Source: Rachicladosporium sp. CCFEE 5018 (lineage: Eukaryota; Ascomycota; Dothideomycetes; Cladosporiales; Cladosporiaceae). Taken from it: 64,000 nt of DNA. Under the pieces are notes generated by a model. The model worked only from the letters and a program-made list of their open reading frames with translations, made no database searches and was not told the origin of the DNA. This document shows, piece after piece, positions 36,563 through 47,300 of this stretch (position 1 is its first letter; the number at the start of each line of letters is the position of its first letter). The position numbers were made by a program, and so were the translations under genes. The stretch lies in contig KZ111143.1 in assembly GCA_002077045.2 (NCBI GenBank), positions 1,379,146 through 1,443,145 of the forward strand, written 5' to 3'.

Positions 36563-37086
36563 TGGGATCGCGGAGGCATTGTGACTGATGCTGCCCAGCG
36601 TCTGTGAGTGAGAGTCAATACATGCGGCCCTCGCGACTGCTGCAGTGGAGGAAGGCGCACCTCTCGCGGTCGGCGCACAGAGAACATGCCCGCTTCTTGC
36701 GACATGATCAGTATTGTCCTCTGATAGTAATGCTGAGTGCTTTGGTGCCTCTCAATTGTATGCGCCGGGTATTATATGTGCAATGCGACAGTGACGATGC
36801 TCAGAGTCGAATCGCAAAGTCCAAGCGCGTCTGTCAACAAACCGTTGCTAGGTTCAGCCCTGTAATGTCGTGCCTCAGGCATCATGTCTTGAGTTAGCGG
36901 ACACCGAGGTTCAATCAGTTGCCGATGGATCACCAGCCATCTCAAAGACACTCTGTCTGCTGTGTCTGAACTGTACAGCAAGTCACCATCAAACACAAGC
37001 CAGAGTGATCGGTTCCTGAGAAGGTGGACAGCTTATCTTGACACCACGACAACCATCACGCACGACTGGCGACACCCTCCACCACG
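36563..37086. promoter_or_regulatory. Divergent promoter region NDC80 / PEX14
   Basis: About 520 bp between two divergent start codons. A small plus-strand ORF (36604-36897) shows no homology that I recognise. It is read as promoter and 5' leader sequence. Confidence 0.5.
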
Positions 37087-38157
37087 ATGGTCCGCGAAGA
37101 CCTTATCGAAGGCGCCATAACCTTCCTTCAAGACCCTTCCGTCGCCTCAGCCCCCATAGACCAACGCGTCGCCTTCCTCCGCTCGAAGAACCTCACTCAA
37201 GAAGAGATAGATGTCTCCCTCGCACGAGTAGGCCAGTCCCCTGCACCCTCACAACCCGCAACCTACACCCCGCAACGGCAACCCCAACAACAATATGGCT
37301 CCTATCCACAGCAACAACAGTATTGGGCGCAGCCCCCGCCGGAACCGCCAAGACGAGACTGGAGAGACTACTTCATTATTGCTACGGTAATGGGAGGACT
37401 GGGGTATGGGCTATATTGGACAGCGAAGCGCTACGTAGCGCCTCTCATAGCGCCTCCGACACCACCACAGCTAGAGCAGGATAAAGCTGGCATCGACGCG
37501 TCCTTCGAAACAGCCTTCGCGCTCCTCGATCAACTAGCAACCGACACCGCCGAATTGAAAGCCGCCGAGAAACTCCGCACAGAACGTCTCGATGCAGCAT
37601 TGCTGGATGTGGAGAACGTGGTCAGTAAGCTCAAGGAAGCTAACGAGAGTCGCGAGGTGGAGAGCAAGAGGATCGCGCGAGAAGTGGCTGAGATTAGGGA
37701 GCTGGTGCCCAAAGCCATCGAGAAAGAGCGCGAAGGCACAGACGGACGCCTACGGGACCTTGGAACTGAAATGAAAAGTCTCAAGACCCTCGTCGCGAAC
37801 CGCATGGCCGGCGGTGCCCCGCGCGCCACACCCCCCTTCACATCCTCATCCAGCAAACCCAACATCCCCAACGGCTCAAGCGCTGCCGTTGAGACAGAAG
37901 CTCCGGAGAGCGTCGCAGCAGAGGAGCCGCCGAAGCAGACCGCCTCTGTACTGCCTGAGCGCTCGAACTCGAGTTCGCCGTATGGGCGTTTTGCGCCTGG
38001 GGGTAAAACGGCGCCGGCTATACCTGCCTGGCAGCTGGCGGCGAAGAAGCGGAATGAGGAGGCGAAGAAGGTGGATGCGGCTGTGGGGGCTGTGGGGACG
38101 CAGGAGAGTGGGACGGCGACGCCTGTTACTGAGGGGGAGACGGAGGCTGGGGCGTAG
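37087..38157 (+). CDS. PEX14: Peroxisomal membrane docking protein Pex14
   Basis: Docking-complex component at the peroxisomal membrane that receives cargo-loaded Pex5. A single exon encodes 356 residues. The conserved N-terminal helical domain is visible (REDLIEGAITFLQDPSV, then RVAFLRSKNLTQEEID). A Gln/Pro-rich linker precedes one hydrophobic segment (YFIIATVMGGLGYGLYW, near 97-113). After it come a coiled-coil-like charged region (about 130-245) and a Ser/Pro/Ala-rich disordered tail. Order and length match fungal Pex14. Confidence 0.93.
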   Translation: MVREDLIEGAITFLQDPSVASAPIDQRVAFLRSKNLTQEEIDVSLARVGQSPAPSQPATYTPQRQPQQQYGSYPQQQQYWAQPPPEPPRRDWRDYFIIATVMGGLGYGLYWTAKRYVAPLIAPPTPPQLEQDKAGIDASFETAFALLDQLATDTAELKAAEKLRTERLDAALLDVENVVSKLKEANESREVESKRIAREVAEIRELVPKAIEKEREGTDGRLRDLGTEMKSLKTLVANRMAGGAPRATPPFTSSSSKPNIPNGSSAAVETEAPESVAAEEPPKQTASVLPERSNSSSPYGRFAPGGKTAPAIPAWQLAAKKRNEEAKKVDAAVGAVGTQESGTATPVTEGETEAGA

Positions 38158-38851
38158 TGGACTTTCTAATATACCTTTGCATATACATGGTAGCGAGCAA
38201 TTGTGCTGTACAGCGAGAATTTGCAGGCTTCTTCTCCTGCTGATGTACTTATGAGACCATGAAGGTCATCGTGCTCTGTGGTCGTGATGATAGTCTTGTA
38301 CATCAACTTGACTACATGTATAGGTCATATAGCTGCCGACGCTAGCCTGGGTCGCTCCTGCTGCAGATCCGGTTTGAGTGATCTTAATTTCTTGCTCTCG
38401 ATCACAAACGCATCTTCAAACTCCGACCGATCGTTTAATTCGTTCCTTTACACGTCGTCTTATGCCTCACCTCGTTGCCTCCCCGCCATAGACTTCGTCC
38501 TGTCTCGGCAGTTGAACGTATAGTGTTTCAGTCTTGGGCAGCAATGAGAAGTGGTTGGTCTTGGCGGCCGTTACGTGGGCGCGGATGTCGCTCGGTCTCT
38601 TGCGCAGCAACGTAAGGCTTCCTTTCAGCATTTCTTTCTTCTCGTCATTCTTTCGTTAGTACAGTTTTGCATCGCATTGCACTCTTGAACCGCTCCTGGG
38701 GTTTGGACGTTCGCTCCCTGGACCCAATTTTGCAACTCAGAGGATGCTCGAACACGGTATTCGAACTCGGATCTGAGCACTGCGGGTTATCACTGCGATG
38801 CTGCTCTCACCGTTTACGGATTTGGCATCAATACCTTAGTCGACTGGCTAG
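38158..38851. other. Intergenic region PEX14 / DUF2235 gene
   Basis: About 690 bp between two plus-strand genes, holding the PEX14 3' end and the promoter of the downstream gene. Short open frames present here lack support. No specific element is claimed. Confidence 0.5.
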
Positions 38852-40523
38852 ATGTCGCGCGTCTCTCGCGCCCCTTCACGCGCACCCTCCCGCGCACCCT
38901 CTCGCGGCCCATCTCGCGCTCCCAGCCAAGGCCCCAGCCGCGCAAACACCACACGCCCTCGCGCCTCCTCCCGTGCAGGCCAGAATGGACCGCGACAACG
39001 ACCCAGCAAGCGCCTAGTCCTCTGCGAAGACGGCACTTGGCTGAATTCCGACGCTGGAAATTTAAAGGGTGCGCTCACGATCCCGAGTAATGTTACGCGG
39101 ATCTCGAGGGCCGTGAAGGCGCAGAGTCGCGATGGGATTCCGCAGATTGTGTATTATCATTTTGGGGTTGGTGGGGGAGGAGGGATTGTGGATAGGATTT
39201 ATGGGGGGGTTAGTGGGGAAGGTAGGTGACGTTTCTATTTTCTCGTCTTGTACTCTGATTGCCGCTTGGAAGTAGTGGCGATGGCGGCACTTATCTGACT
39301 GCCGCTCAACAGGTCTCGCAGAAGTAGTCCGTGAAGGCTACTCCTTCCTCTCCTCCAACTACGTAGCTAACGACGAAATCTTCATCTTCGGCTTCTCCCG
39401 CGGCGCCTTCACAGCACGAAGCATAGCAGGCCTCGTTGATTACGTAGGCGTCCTAACGAAAGAAGGACTACCGTTCCTTGCAGAAATCTTCCGCGACGTC
39501 AAACACCAGCACGACCGCAATTATAGACCACGAAATCCAGATATCCCATTCCCTGATAAGCCAAGCGCCTCAGATCCAGCTTACGTGAAGGAATTGGTGA
39601 GACTGGGCTACACCCGGACTAACATTCCGATCAAGATCGTGGGCGTCTGGGATACCGTCGGCTCCCTTGGCACGCCAAAGATAGGCTGGCTGCATCGTCT
39701 TGGCCTACAATCTTCCGTTGAGAAGGAACTCTCATTCTACGACACTAGCTTACTAAACTGCATGGAGAACGCTTTCCAAGCCCTAGCCCTCGACGAACGC
39801 CGCTACGCCTTCCAGCCTGCGCTGTGGGAGAAACTCCAAGGCAACGAGACCACGCTACGGCAAGTCTGGTTTCCTGGCGCGCACTCAAACATCGGGGGCG
39901 GGTATGATGATCAGCAGATTGCCAATATCTCCTTGGCGTGGATGATCTCGCAATGCTCCCCCTTCTTGGATTTCGACGAAGACTACGTGCTAGACCAGCA
40001 AGACGCCACGGAAGATTACTACAAATCTCAAAGCGAGAAGATACGGCCCTGGAGTTTCGGGAAGATTTTCAACGGTATGGCGGGCTTCTATGCGTTGGGT
40101 GGGAGCATGGTCAGGACGCCGGGGATGTACGTAGCCTACGATCCGACTACGGGTCGGCCGACCGACGAGCCGTTGCAAGATACGCATGAGTACGTCCACG
40201 CCTGCGTGCGATCACGCTTACGCCTCGGCGGACCAGGACTCGACGACAAGGGACGGTACGAGTGTAAGGCTCTCGATGATTGGAAGCTGAACATTGAGAA
40301 CGCGGCAGATGGGTCTAAGCGGCCAAATGTGTTTTGGAAGTTAAGGATCAAGGATATGGATGTTTCGACGCGGGTTATGCCCGAAGCGCCGCTCTGGGGG
40401 ATTGAGAGGGAGTTGTTGGAGTATGATCCGGAGACTATGGAGTATGTTTTGAAGCCTTCTGCTGTGCGTCAGCGGAGGAGTAAGGGGAAGAGAGATAGTC
40501 GACGGGTTGAGTCGCCTGATTGA
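38852..40523 (+). CDS. DUF2235 (Tle1-like) alpha/beta-hydrolase
   Basis: Predicted hydrolase of the DUF2235 family, which in bacteria includes type VI phospholipase effectors (Tle1); fungal members are mostly uncharacterised. Exons are 38852-39221 and 39313-40523, giving 526 residues. The intron 39222-39312 (GTAGGT...AACAG, 91 nt) joins GVSGEG to LAEVVREGYSF in frame. The N-terminus is a basic run of tetrapeptide-like repeats (SRAP/SRGP), probably disordered. The family motif CEDGTWLN follows near residue 57, then the nucleophile elbow GFSRGA with Ser152, GVWDTVGSLG, and the motif FPGAHSNIGGGY carrying a candidate catalytic His. The C-terminus is Lys/Arg-rich. There is no signal peptide or transmembrane segment, so it is likely intracellular. 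Substrate unknown. Confidence 0.88.
38858..38941 (+). repeat. Short tandem repeats coding SRAP/SRGP tetrapeptides
   Basis: About 84 bp near the 5' end of the DUF2235 gene consist of imperfect 12-bp units of the type cgcgcaccctcc. They encode repeated Ser-Arg-Ala-Pro or Ser-Arg-Gly-Pro and give a basic, low-complexity N-terminus. Confidence 0.75.
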
Positions 40524-40644
40524 GAAGGGATCCACGTACCAGACTCTGGAGTCCCTCGAAGACGCAGAGGAGTCACTACGCTCAGAGGAGCCGAAGCATC
40601 AGTCGTTTGAAAGGAGCTCTCGTGAAAGCATGATACGAGGCTGC

Positions 40645-41633
40645 TCACTTCACCTTCGGCCTCCTCACAACCACCATCCCGCTCTCCAGCAGTTGCCACC
40701 CGACGCCACATTCCTTTACGAGAATCTCCCACTTCGCGCTCGCCGCCCTCTCCACGAAGCCCTTCTCAACGCTCAGATAGCTCCTTCCTATACACTTCAG
40801 CGCATGCACCCGCATCCGCTCCTCCGCGAACTCCATCAAGGCTCTCTGATACCCATCCACGACCCGCTTGATGCGCCAGAAACGCACCCAATCATCACTC
40901 ACCAGTGCCTGTAACACCGCGTCAACCCTCCTGGACCGCTGCCCGAATGCCAGCTTTACGGCATACGCGCCGCTTAGATCGTTCTGTCGACATGCGAGGT
41001 CAAGGATGTGGTAGTCCACGAAATCTCGCAGCTCGGTGGGCGACAGCGGCGTGCGAGGGTGAATGTGGTTCAGCAAGTGCAGCAGGGGAGCTTGGTAGGC
41101 TTCCCATTGCCGCGTCAGAATTGCGGCTTGGATGATGAAGATGTAGACGCGTTGCGCAAATGCATCCGTGCGATGAGAAGCGATGATTGCTTCTCGCAGC
41201 TTGCGCATTGCGAGGAGGATGTTGGGAAGATCATTAGGGCGTTCGGTTGCCGAGAGGCGCTGCGTGGGTCCAGGGCGACTGATATCGGAGGGCAGAGCGG
41301 TAGGGGGCTTAGGGGTAGTGTTGTGGAGTGACAGTCCTGTGAAGGCAGCTTCGAGGTCCTCGCCCGTGGCTGAGGAGGCGCAGAATTTCATGTAGCGTGC
41401 GACGAGGGTGGTGTAGTAGGCTTCTTGGTTGCGGTGGGAGTTTAGTCTTGTAGCACTTCAGCCAGACAACTCAAGAAGCGAAAGCTTGATGTGGTGTACC
41501 TCGTCTCACCCTTTGAGGGTAGGCCATAGGCGTCTAGTGGGTCGATGATCGCTGGCTTCAGGCGGTTCCATGCTCCTGATAGTCCACGCCGAGGCTGTGG
41601 ACGGGTGCTGCTGTTGGGGTGTTGGTAGGCCAT
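40645..41633 (-). CDS. CSN8/PSMD8/EIF3K-fold protein, function unknown
   Basis: Minus-strand exons are 41633-41500 and 41446-40645, giving 311 residues. The intron 41447-41499 (donor GTACAC, acceptor ACAAG) joins LPSKGETR to LNSHRNQEAYYTTLVARYMKF in frame; a neighbouring GTGAGA donor at 41507-41512 would break the frame. The N-terminus has a conserved-looking block WNRLKPAIIDPLDAYGLPSKG. The C-terminal two thirds are alpha-helical and look like the helical-repeat/winged-helix module shared by COP9 subunit 8, proteasome subunit Rpn12 and eIF3k (LLHLLNHIHPRTPLSPTEL, then HILDLACRQNDLSGAY). That placement is from pattern recognition and its complex membership is open. It is convergent with the DUF2235 gene, with only 121 bp between the stops. 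Confidence 0.78.
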
Positions 41634-41928
41634 GATCGAGGCGTGAGGATGGACTCGAAAGTCTCCAGCCTGTGATTCGCAGTGAGCGCCGCTCTCGCCC
41701 TCTGCCTATTACCTTACGGTGGACAACAAGTATCAAGTGGAAAGTGAGGTCGAGTCGAGACGGCAACTTCTGCCGAGGCTTGGTTTTGGCGAATCGCGAG
41801 GAAGTGGCTCTCGTTCAACGGTAGGTACGCCCGTAGATACAAGGTAAGGTTCTATAATATAAAACGGATTCGCATGTGCGCGACAGCTTCCGATTCATAG
41901 TCAACTCACGTTGTTGAAAGCTCTGATC

Positions 41929-42978
41929 ATGTCGACGAAGCCGGACGCTGGCTCTACGAGTAAAATTGTCACACAGGCAGAGCAGAAGATCGAGCACACG
42001 CTCACTGTGCTATGGGACGGGCTCCCAGCATGGCAACAAGACAATCACTACATCCACTCTGGATATCGCCCACAATCGAACAGCTATCGCAAGTCCGCCG
42101 CCAGCCTCGGCCACGTTCACAACGAAACGGTCAATATCTACACCCACCTCGTCGGCGCCGTCCTCGCTGCCGTCGCTGCCGGCGTGCTACACATCATCCT
42201 CAGACCTCGCTATGCGCAAGCGACGCAAGCCGATGTGCTAGTCTTCAGCTGCTACTTCCTCGGCGCGGTCACTTGCCTGGGTATGTCAGCTACATACCAT
42301 ACCATCTCGAATCATTCGCAGGCTGTGTCAAAGTTCGGCAATCAGCTGGATTATATGGGGATAGTGTTCCTGATTTGGGGATCCTTTGTGCCGTCAATAT
42401 ACTATGGATTTAGTGCTGAGCCCGAGTTGGTGAAGGTGTACTGGACGATGGTAAGCTTGAAAGTCGTCGATACCTTTGCATTCCGAGCTGATCATGTTGA
42501 AGATCACCTCGATCGGCGCTGCCACATTGGTCGTGATAATGTATCCGAAGTTTCGCACGCCGGCCTGGAGACCAGTGCGAGCTGCTATGTTCGTCTTCAT
42601 GGGAATCAGCGCGGTCGTGCCAGTGATGCATGGCATCAAGCTGTACGGAGCAGCGCAGATGAACCGTCAGATCGGGCTGTCGTGGCTCGTGGCTCAAGGT
42701 GTGCTGTATATCAGCGGAGCCGCGATCTATGCTGTAAGTTGAAGATTTACAGATCTCCCGGCGCTTTGCTGACCAGCACATAGGCTCGGGTACCGGAGCG
42801 CTGGCAGCCGGGCAGGTTTGACATTGTGGGAAGCTCGCACCAGATCTTCCACGTGCTTGTAGTGCTGGCAGCTGCCGCCCATCTAGCGGGTCTGCTGAAG
42901 GCGTTTGACTACGAGCACAGCTTCCGCTTATCAGCTTTGTCCGCATACGCCAACGCGAAGAAGTTCGGTGGCCCCTGA
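41929..42978 (+). CDS. PAQR / haemolysin-III family seven-transmembrane protein
   Basis: Membrane protein of the progestin-adiponectin-receptor (PAQR, yeast Izh) family, linked in yeast to zinc and lipid homeostasis. Exons are 41929-42450, 42503-42733 and 42784-42978, giving 315 residues. Introns 42451-42502 and 42734-42783 are GTAAG-type with AAG and TAG acceptors. The family N-terminal block is visible (HYIHSGYRP), followed by HNETVNIYTHL before the first helix. The presumed zinc ligands are in SATYHTISNHS and in the C-terminal SSHQIFHVLVV. Several hydrophobic helices of about 20 residues lie between them. ATG 41929 is the first ATG in frame. It is divergent from the CSN8-like gene, with 295 bp between. 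Confidence 0.92.
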
Positions 42979-44280
42979 AACGACATGCGCCGAGTGAGGC
43001 CGGTGAGAACGAGGTTCCGGGTAACGGCCGTTATTCCTGGTGACCGTTGCGAAAGCTTGTCTCGGCTTGAATCCGGGGCCAGACAATGGCCACATGGACA
43101 TATCTTAACAGCGGTATACCTAAAGATGTGATGAGCATCGCATGCCAAACTACCATACGTCTCAAGCACATATAGGCGGGCCCGGGTCCGCGTCCTGCAT
43201 TTTGTGCAGCAGCAGTAAGATAACAGGAGCTCAGGCATTCCGGCTCTGGCACACCCGCGCAGGAGATGATGAGCTCCACTATCGCATCGCGAGGCTGAGG
43301 GGAGATGGTCTGGGCATAGGCAGATCGAAATGATATGTGGACGACTTGAGAGACATGCAGTGGAGTGAACTCCTCGTCTCGAGTGACCTTCCGCAAAAGA
43401 GATCGGACAACATCAGCTTGCCGGACGGCCAAGCCATGTACTGCGAACAGCCAAGACATATACCGCAGCGTGTCAGGATTTTGATTGCATAGATTGCGTC
43501 CTCAGCGCTTCGGCGTTGAGATTAGCGGAAAGATCGACCGGGAGCGAATGCAGAGGCGGGCCCTTCCATAGCAGGACGCGCGGTGCTGAATGCAAGCTTC
43601 GGAGGTCAAAGAGGCTGGTGTTGTGGTTGCTCAAGCACTCTCATACTCGGCGTATAGTGTCACAAGCACATTGTCGAGGCTTCTATACATGCTCAAGACG
43701 AGGACAGCAATGTGGAGAGCATTACTGGCTGTCATTCAAGAGTACTTGACATGTGACAGCTGTGTGACCCTCCGAAGCGATGTGGAGCAGCCAGCCGGGG
43801 ATCTTGAAATAACTCCTTCGAACTTGAAACCAACGCCTCTCCGGGCTCTCCACTCGCCGACGGCCGTGATGATCTACTGCCACTGCGACGCCAGTCAATG
43901 GTCGTGGTAGTCAGCGTCTGAGGGCGTAGTCCGAAAGCTATCACTCATCATTTCTCCGTGCCAGTACTGAGGTACTATTCGCGCCGTGGTGGTCTCTCGT
44001 TTGTTCAGCCCTTGGAGAGGAGTACTGCCTTATTGCCTGCTAGTAGCATCGGACCGCGATCCTCAGCCACCCAACTTAATCCCACCCTCACATCAACGTT
44101 CAGTCTCTGCGCCTGGACCTGTCGCCGCGGGGGCCAAGAGAGAATAATACGCGTACGGCGAATATTGTGCGGTGTGAGCGGGACTGTCTTCGTCGTAGGC
44201 GGCGCAGCAGCGACGCTTGCGGAGATCGCGAACATGGCTCTTCGCCTGGAGTGATCTCAGTGCTCCCTTCGAGTCACCAC
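42979..44280. other. Gene-poor 1.3 kb before the assembly gap
   Basis: No recognisable gene lies between the PAQR stop and the N run. Open frames such as 43031-43459 (minus) and 43590-43910 (plus) overlap each other and have no domain. The sequence does not resemble the NRPS 5' end that should precede the next segment, so the join to the downstream copy is not continuous here. It could include a fragment of an unseen gene interrupted by the gap. Confidence 0.6.
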
Positions 44281-44380
44281 NNNNNNNNNNNNNNNNNNNN
44301 NNNNNNNNNNNNNNNNNNNNNNNNNNNNNNNNNNNNNNNNNNNNNNNNNNNNNNNNNNNNNNNNNNNNNNNNNNNNNNNN
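44281..44380. other. Assembly gap of exactly 100 N
   Basis: Exactly 100 undetermined bases. This length is the usual placeholder for a gap of unknown size between scaffolded contigs. It falls at the point where the second copy of the NRPS block begins in mid gene. Confidence 0.99.
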
Positions 44381-47300
44381 ATTCAGCCGAGGGCATTCTC
44401 TGGGGAATGTATGGGCCAACAGAAGCTGCGATACACTGTACATTGCAAGATGCGTTCGCTCAAGGTATGCCTGTTGGGAACATCGGCACCCCACTGCAGA
44501 CTGTCTCTGCTTTCATCGTCCGTCCGCCCGCGCTCGATGGATCGCAAACTGACCAGATTGAGATCCTGCCTCTTGGCGAAGAAGGCGAGCTCGCTCTTGG
44601 AGGTCATCAACTTGCGGATGGTTACCTCAATCGAGAACGCGAGACACGAGCTGCATTTGTCACGCATCCTATGTACGGCAGATTATACCGCACCGGAGAC
44701 AGAGCAAAAGTTGATGGAGCCGGCCGGCTAATCTGCGCTGGTCGTATCTCAAGCGGACAAATTAAGCTTCGTGGCCAAGTGAGTAGATACCCGGCATTTT
44801 TTGACACTGTGCTGACTATGACCAGCGAATTGAGCTCGGCGAAGTCGAGTATGCTGCCTCACGAACACTGCACTGTCGTGGTGCTGTTGCGGACGTGGTC
44901 GATGGAAGCCTTGTTGTGTTCTTCGCCTCAGACTCGGAAGATGTCAGTGAAGAAAACATCCTTGCTGCTTGTCGAATGTGGCTGCCATCCCATTCCATGC
45001 CCAGTCACGTACACGTCCTCGCGTCACTGCCATACATGCCCTCCGGCAAAGTCGACAAGAGAGCATTGCTGGCTCATCACAAGCAGATATTACAAGACGC
45101 GCACGCTGGCGAGTCTACGGGTACAGACGATGAGATGTTGAGGCAAGCTCTGACTTTCGTGACACCTGTCGTAATGTCTGCTGATTTGAGACAGAGACAT
45201 TGCCGCCGTAATTGGGGTAATCTCTGGTGTGGATGATCTTAGCCTCTCGTCATCTAGTGCTGTCAGTCTTGACTCCCTGACATCGATACGAGCCGCTTCA
45301 CTGCTACGGAAAGCCGGCTATCCGCCTGTGAATGCCACGGAGCTCCTACAAGCTCGCACGCTAGCTGACATGCGGCATTCTTTGAGAGCGGTACCGCAGC
45401 AAGCGGCTTCGTCTGAGAGCGCAGCATCAACTTGGCGAAGTGTCAAACTTCCAAATGCAATTGCAGGAATCAATATCTCTCCAGAACAGCGCAATGATGT
45501 TGAGGATCTCATACACTGCACCACGACACAGCTAGGTATGCTTGCACAGACATCGAGAGAACCCCAAGCATACTGTAATTGGGTCGAGCTTCGCATGGTC
45601 GCCAAGGTCGGCATACAAGAAGTGCAAAATGCCATCAATACTATTATTGCCCAACATCCATTACTGAGAGCTGGCTTCGTTGCATCCGAAGGCAGCCACA
45701 GCCCGTATCTAATGGTCGTTTGGGGAACAATCACATCGACCTATGTGGTACCGAGGCTCGACCATGAATTCCAGATCGACGACATGGCAACCCTCGCACG
45801 ACCTCGACCGATCCAGCTGTGTGCTCACGAAGATGGTGTACACGTGCTACTGCAGCTTCACCATGCGCTGTACGACCAGTGGTCCATTGACGTGTTGCGC
45901 GAGGATCTATCTAGTGCCCTTGTGGGCGACTCACTACTGACATATCCCTCGTTTGCTTCTTTCGTAAATTACCACAGCTCGGCCGTCGAGTACGATAATT
46001 CAGACGGTAGAAGTGCCTTCTGGGAGGAGCATCTCAGGAACGCTGAGCCGACTACACTCCCACATTTGAGTGGCTCGAAAGGCGACAGATTGCTCAATCG
46101 CACCGAATGGATGCCCGCCACAGCATCGACCTCGAGCATCAAGGACATTACGACATCGCTCGATGCTAATCCGCACACGTTGTACCAAGCTGCCTTTGCG
46201 TATATACTTGCGGCGTACACAGGTACACCAGACATTCTATACGGCTCTGTCTTCTCCGGGCGAGATGCTCCGGTCCAGGACATTGACAGGATATTTGGCC
46301 CGTGCCTATCGACTCTACCCTCCCGCGTAGACTTCAATGAGGTCCGGACTTGCGCGGAGCTCTTGCGGCTGCTTCACGATCGAAGTCGAGAGATGCTGGG
46401 GCACTCGTCGACCCCACTGTCTACAATTAAAGCTTCCTCTCCTATCTTTACAAGCGACGTAGTCATGTTTGATACCCTGTTCGTGTGGCAGGAGTCCACT
46501 ATCGACGACTCAGCCTGCGTAGTGGAGGTAGACAGCGCCGACCACCACGAATACAGCCTAGTACTGGAGATCAAGCCAGGTACCGACGAACCTTCGCTTC
46601 GGATCACGTACCTTGAAAGTCGGATCTCGAGGGAGCAAGTGGGGATCTTAGTACGACAGATCAATAACGTTGTGGAATACTTGCTATCGAATCCACATGG
46701 GCTAGTGGTTGACATCGGGAGGCGGTTGCCAGATAGTCTCTTAGCAATGCACAACGTATCGCCGTCAACGCACTCGCGCAGCCGAGGACTAGTCGGTTGC
46801 TTGTCAGACATCGCCGCTGACAGTCCATCGAGGACCGCGCTTGTTTTCGGCAGATCGGTCCACGACTCGGAGCGAACGCTCACTTCCATGACTTATGGAG
46901 AGCTGCACTTACGGGCTGACCGACTGGCTTCTCGCTTGACATCACTCGGTGTCAAGCCGAATGATCTTGTCTGCATCTGCATGGCGAAAAGCTTTAATCT
47001 CTACATTTCGATACTTGCCACTTTGAAGGCTGGCGCTGGGTACCTGCCACTTCTACCAGATACCCCGGCAGATCGCTTCAAGTCCATCGTTGCGCTTTCA
47101 CAGCCGCGTGTCTGCTTGCACGACGCGAGTGGAGCACCACTCGCCCAAGCTATAGTTACCAGCGCATCTACGCTGAACGCTGATGCATTTGACTTCGTCT
47201 CAGCGGTAACGTCCTCGCCCGTTCTGCCATACGAAGGCTCTGACGCTGCCTACGCCATCTTCACTTCTGGAACGACTGGGGAGCCAAAGGGAATTGTCAT

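Noticed and set aside
43031..43459. Minus-strand 142-codon ORF next to the gap
   Set aside because: No recognisable domain, overlaps other frames of similar quality, and no splice-supported extension found.
44381..45141. NRPS copy 2 as a 5'-truncated pseudogene
   Set aside because: The missing start falls in an N gap of unknown size, so absence of the 5' end is an assembly matter, not evidence of truncation.
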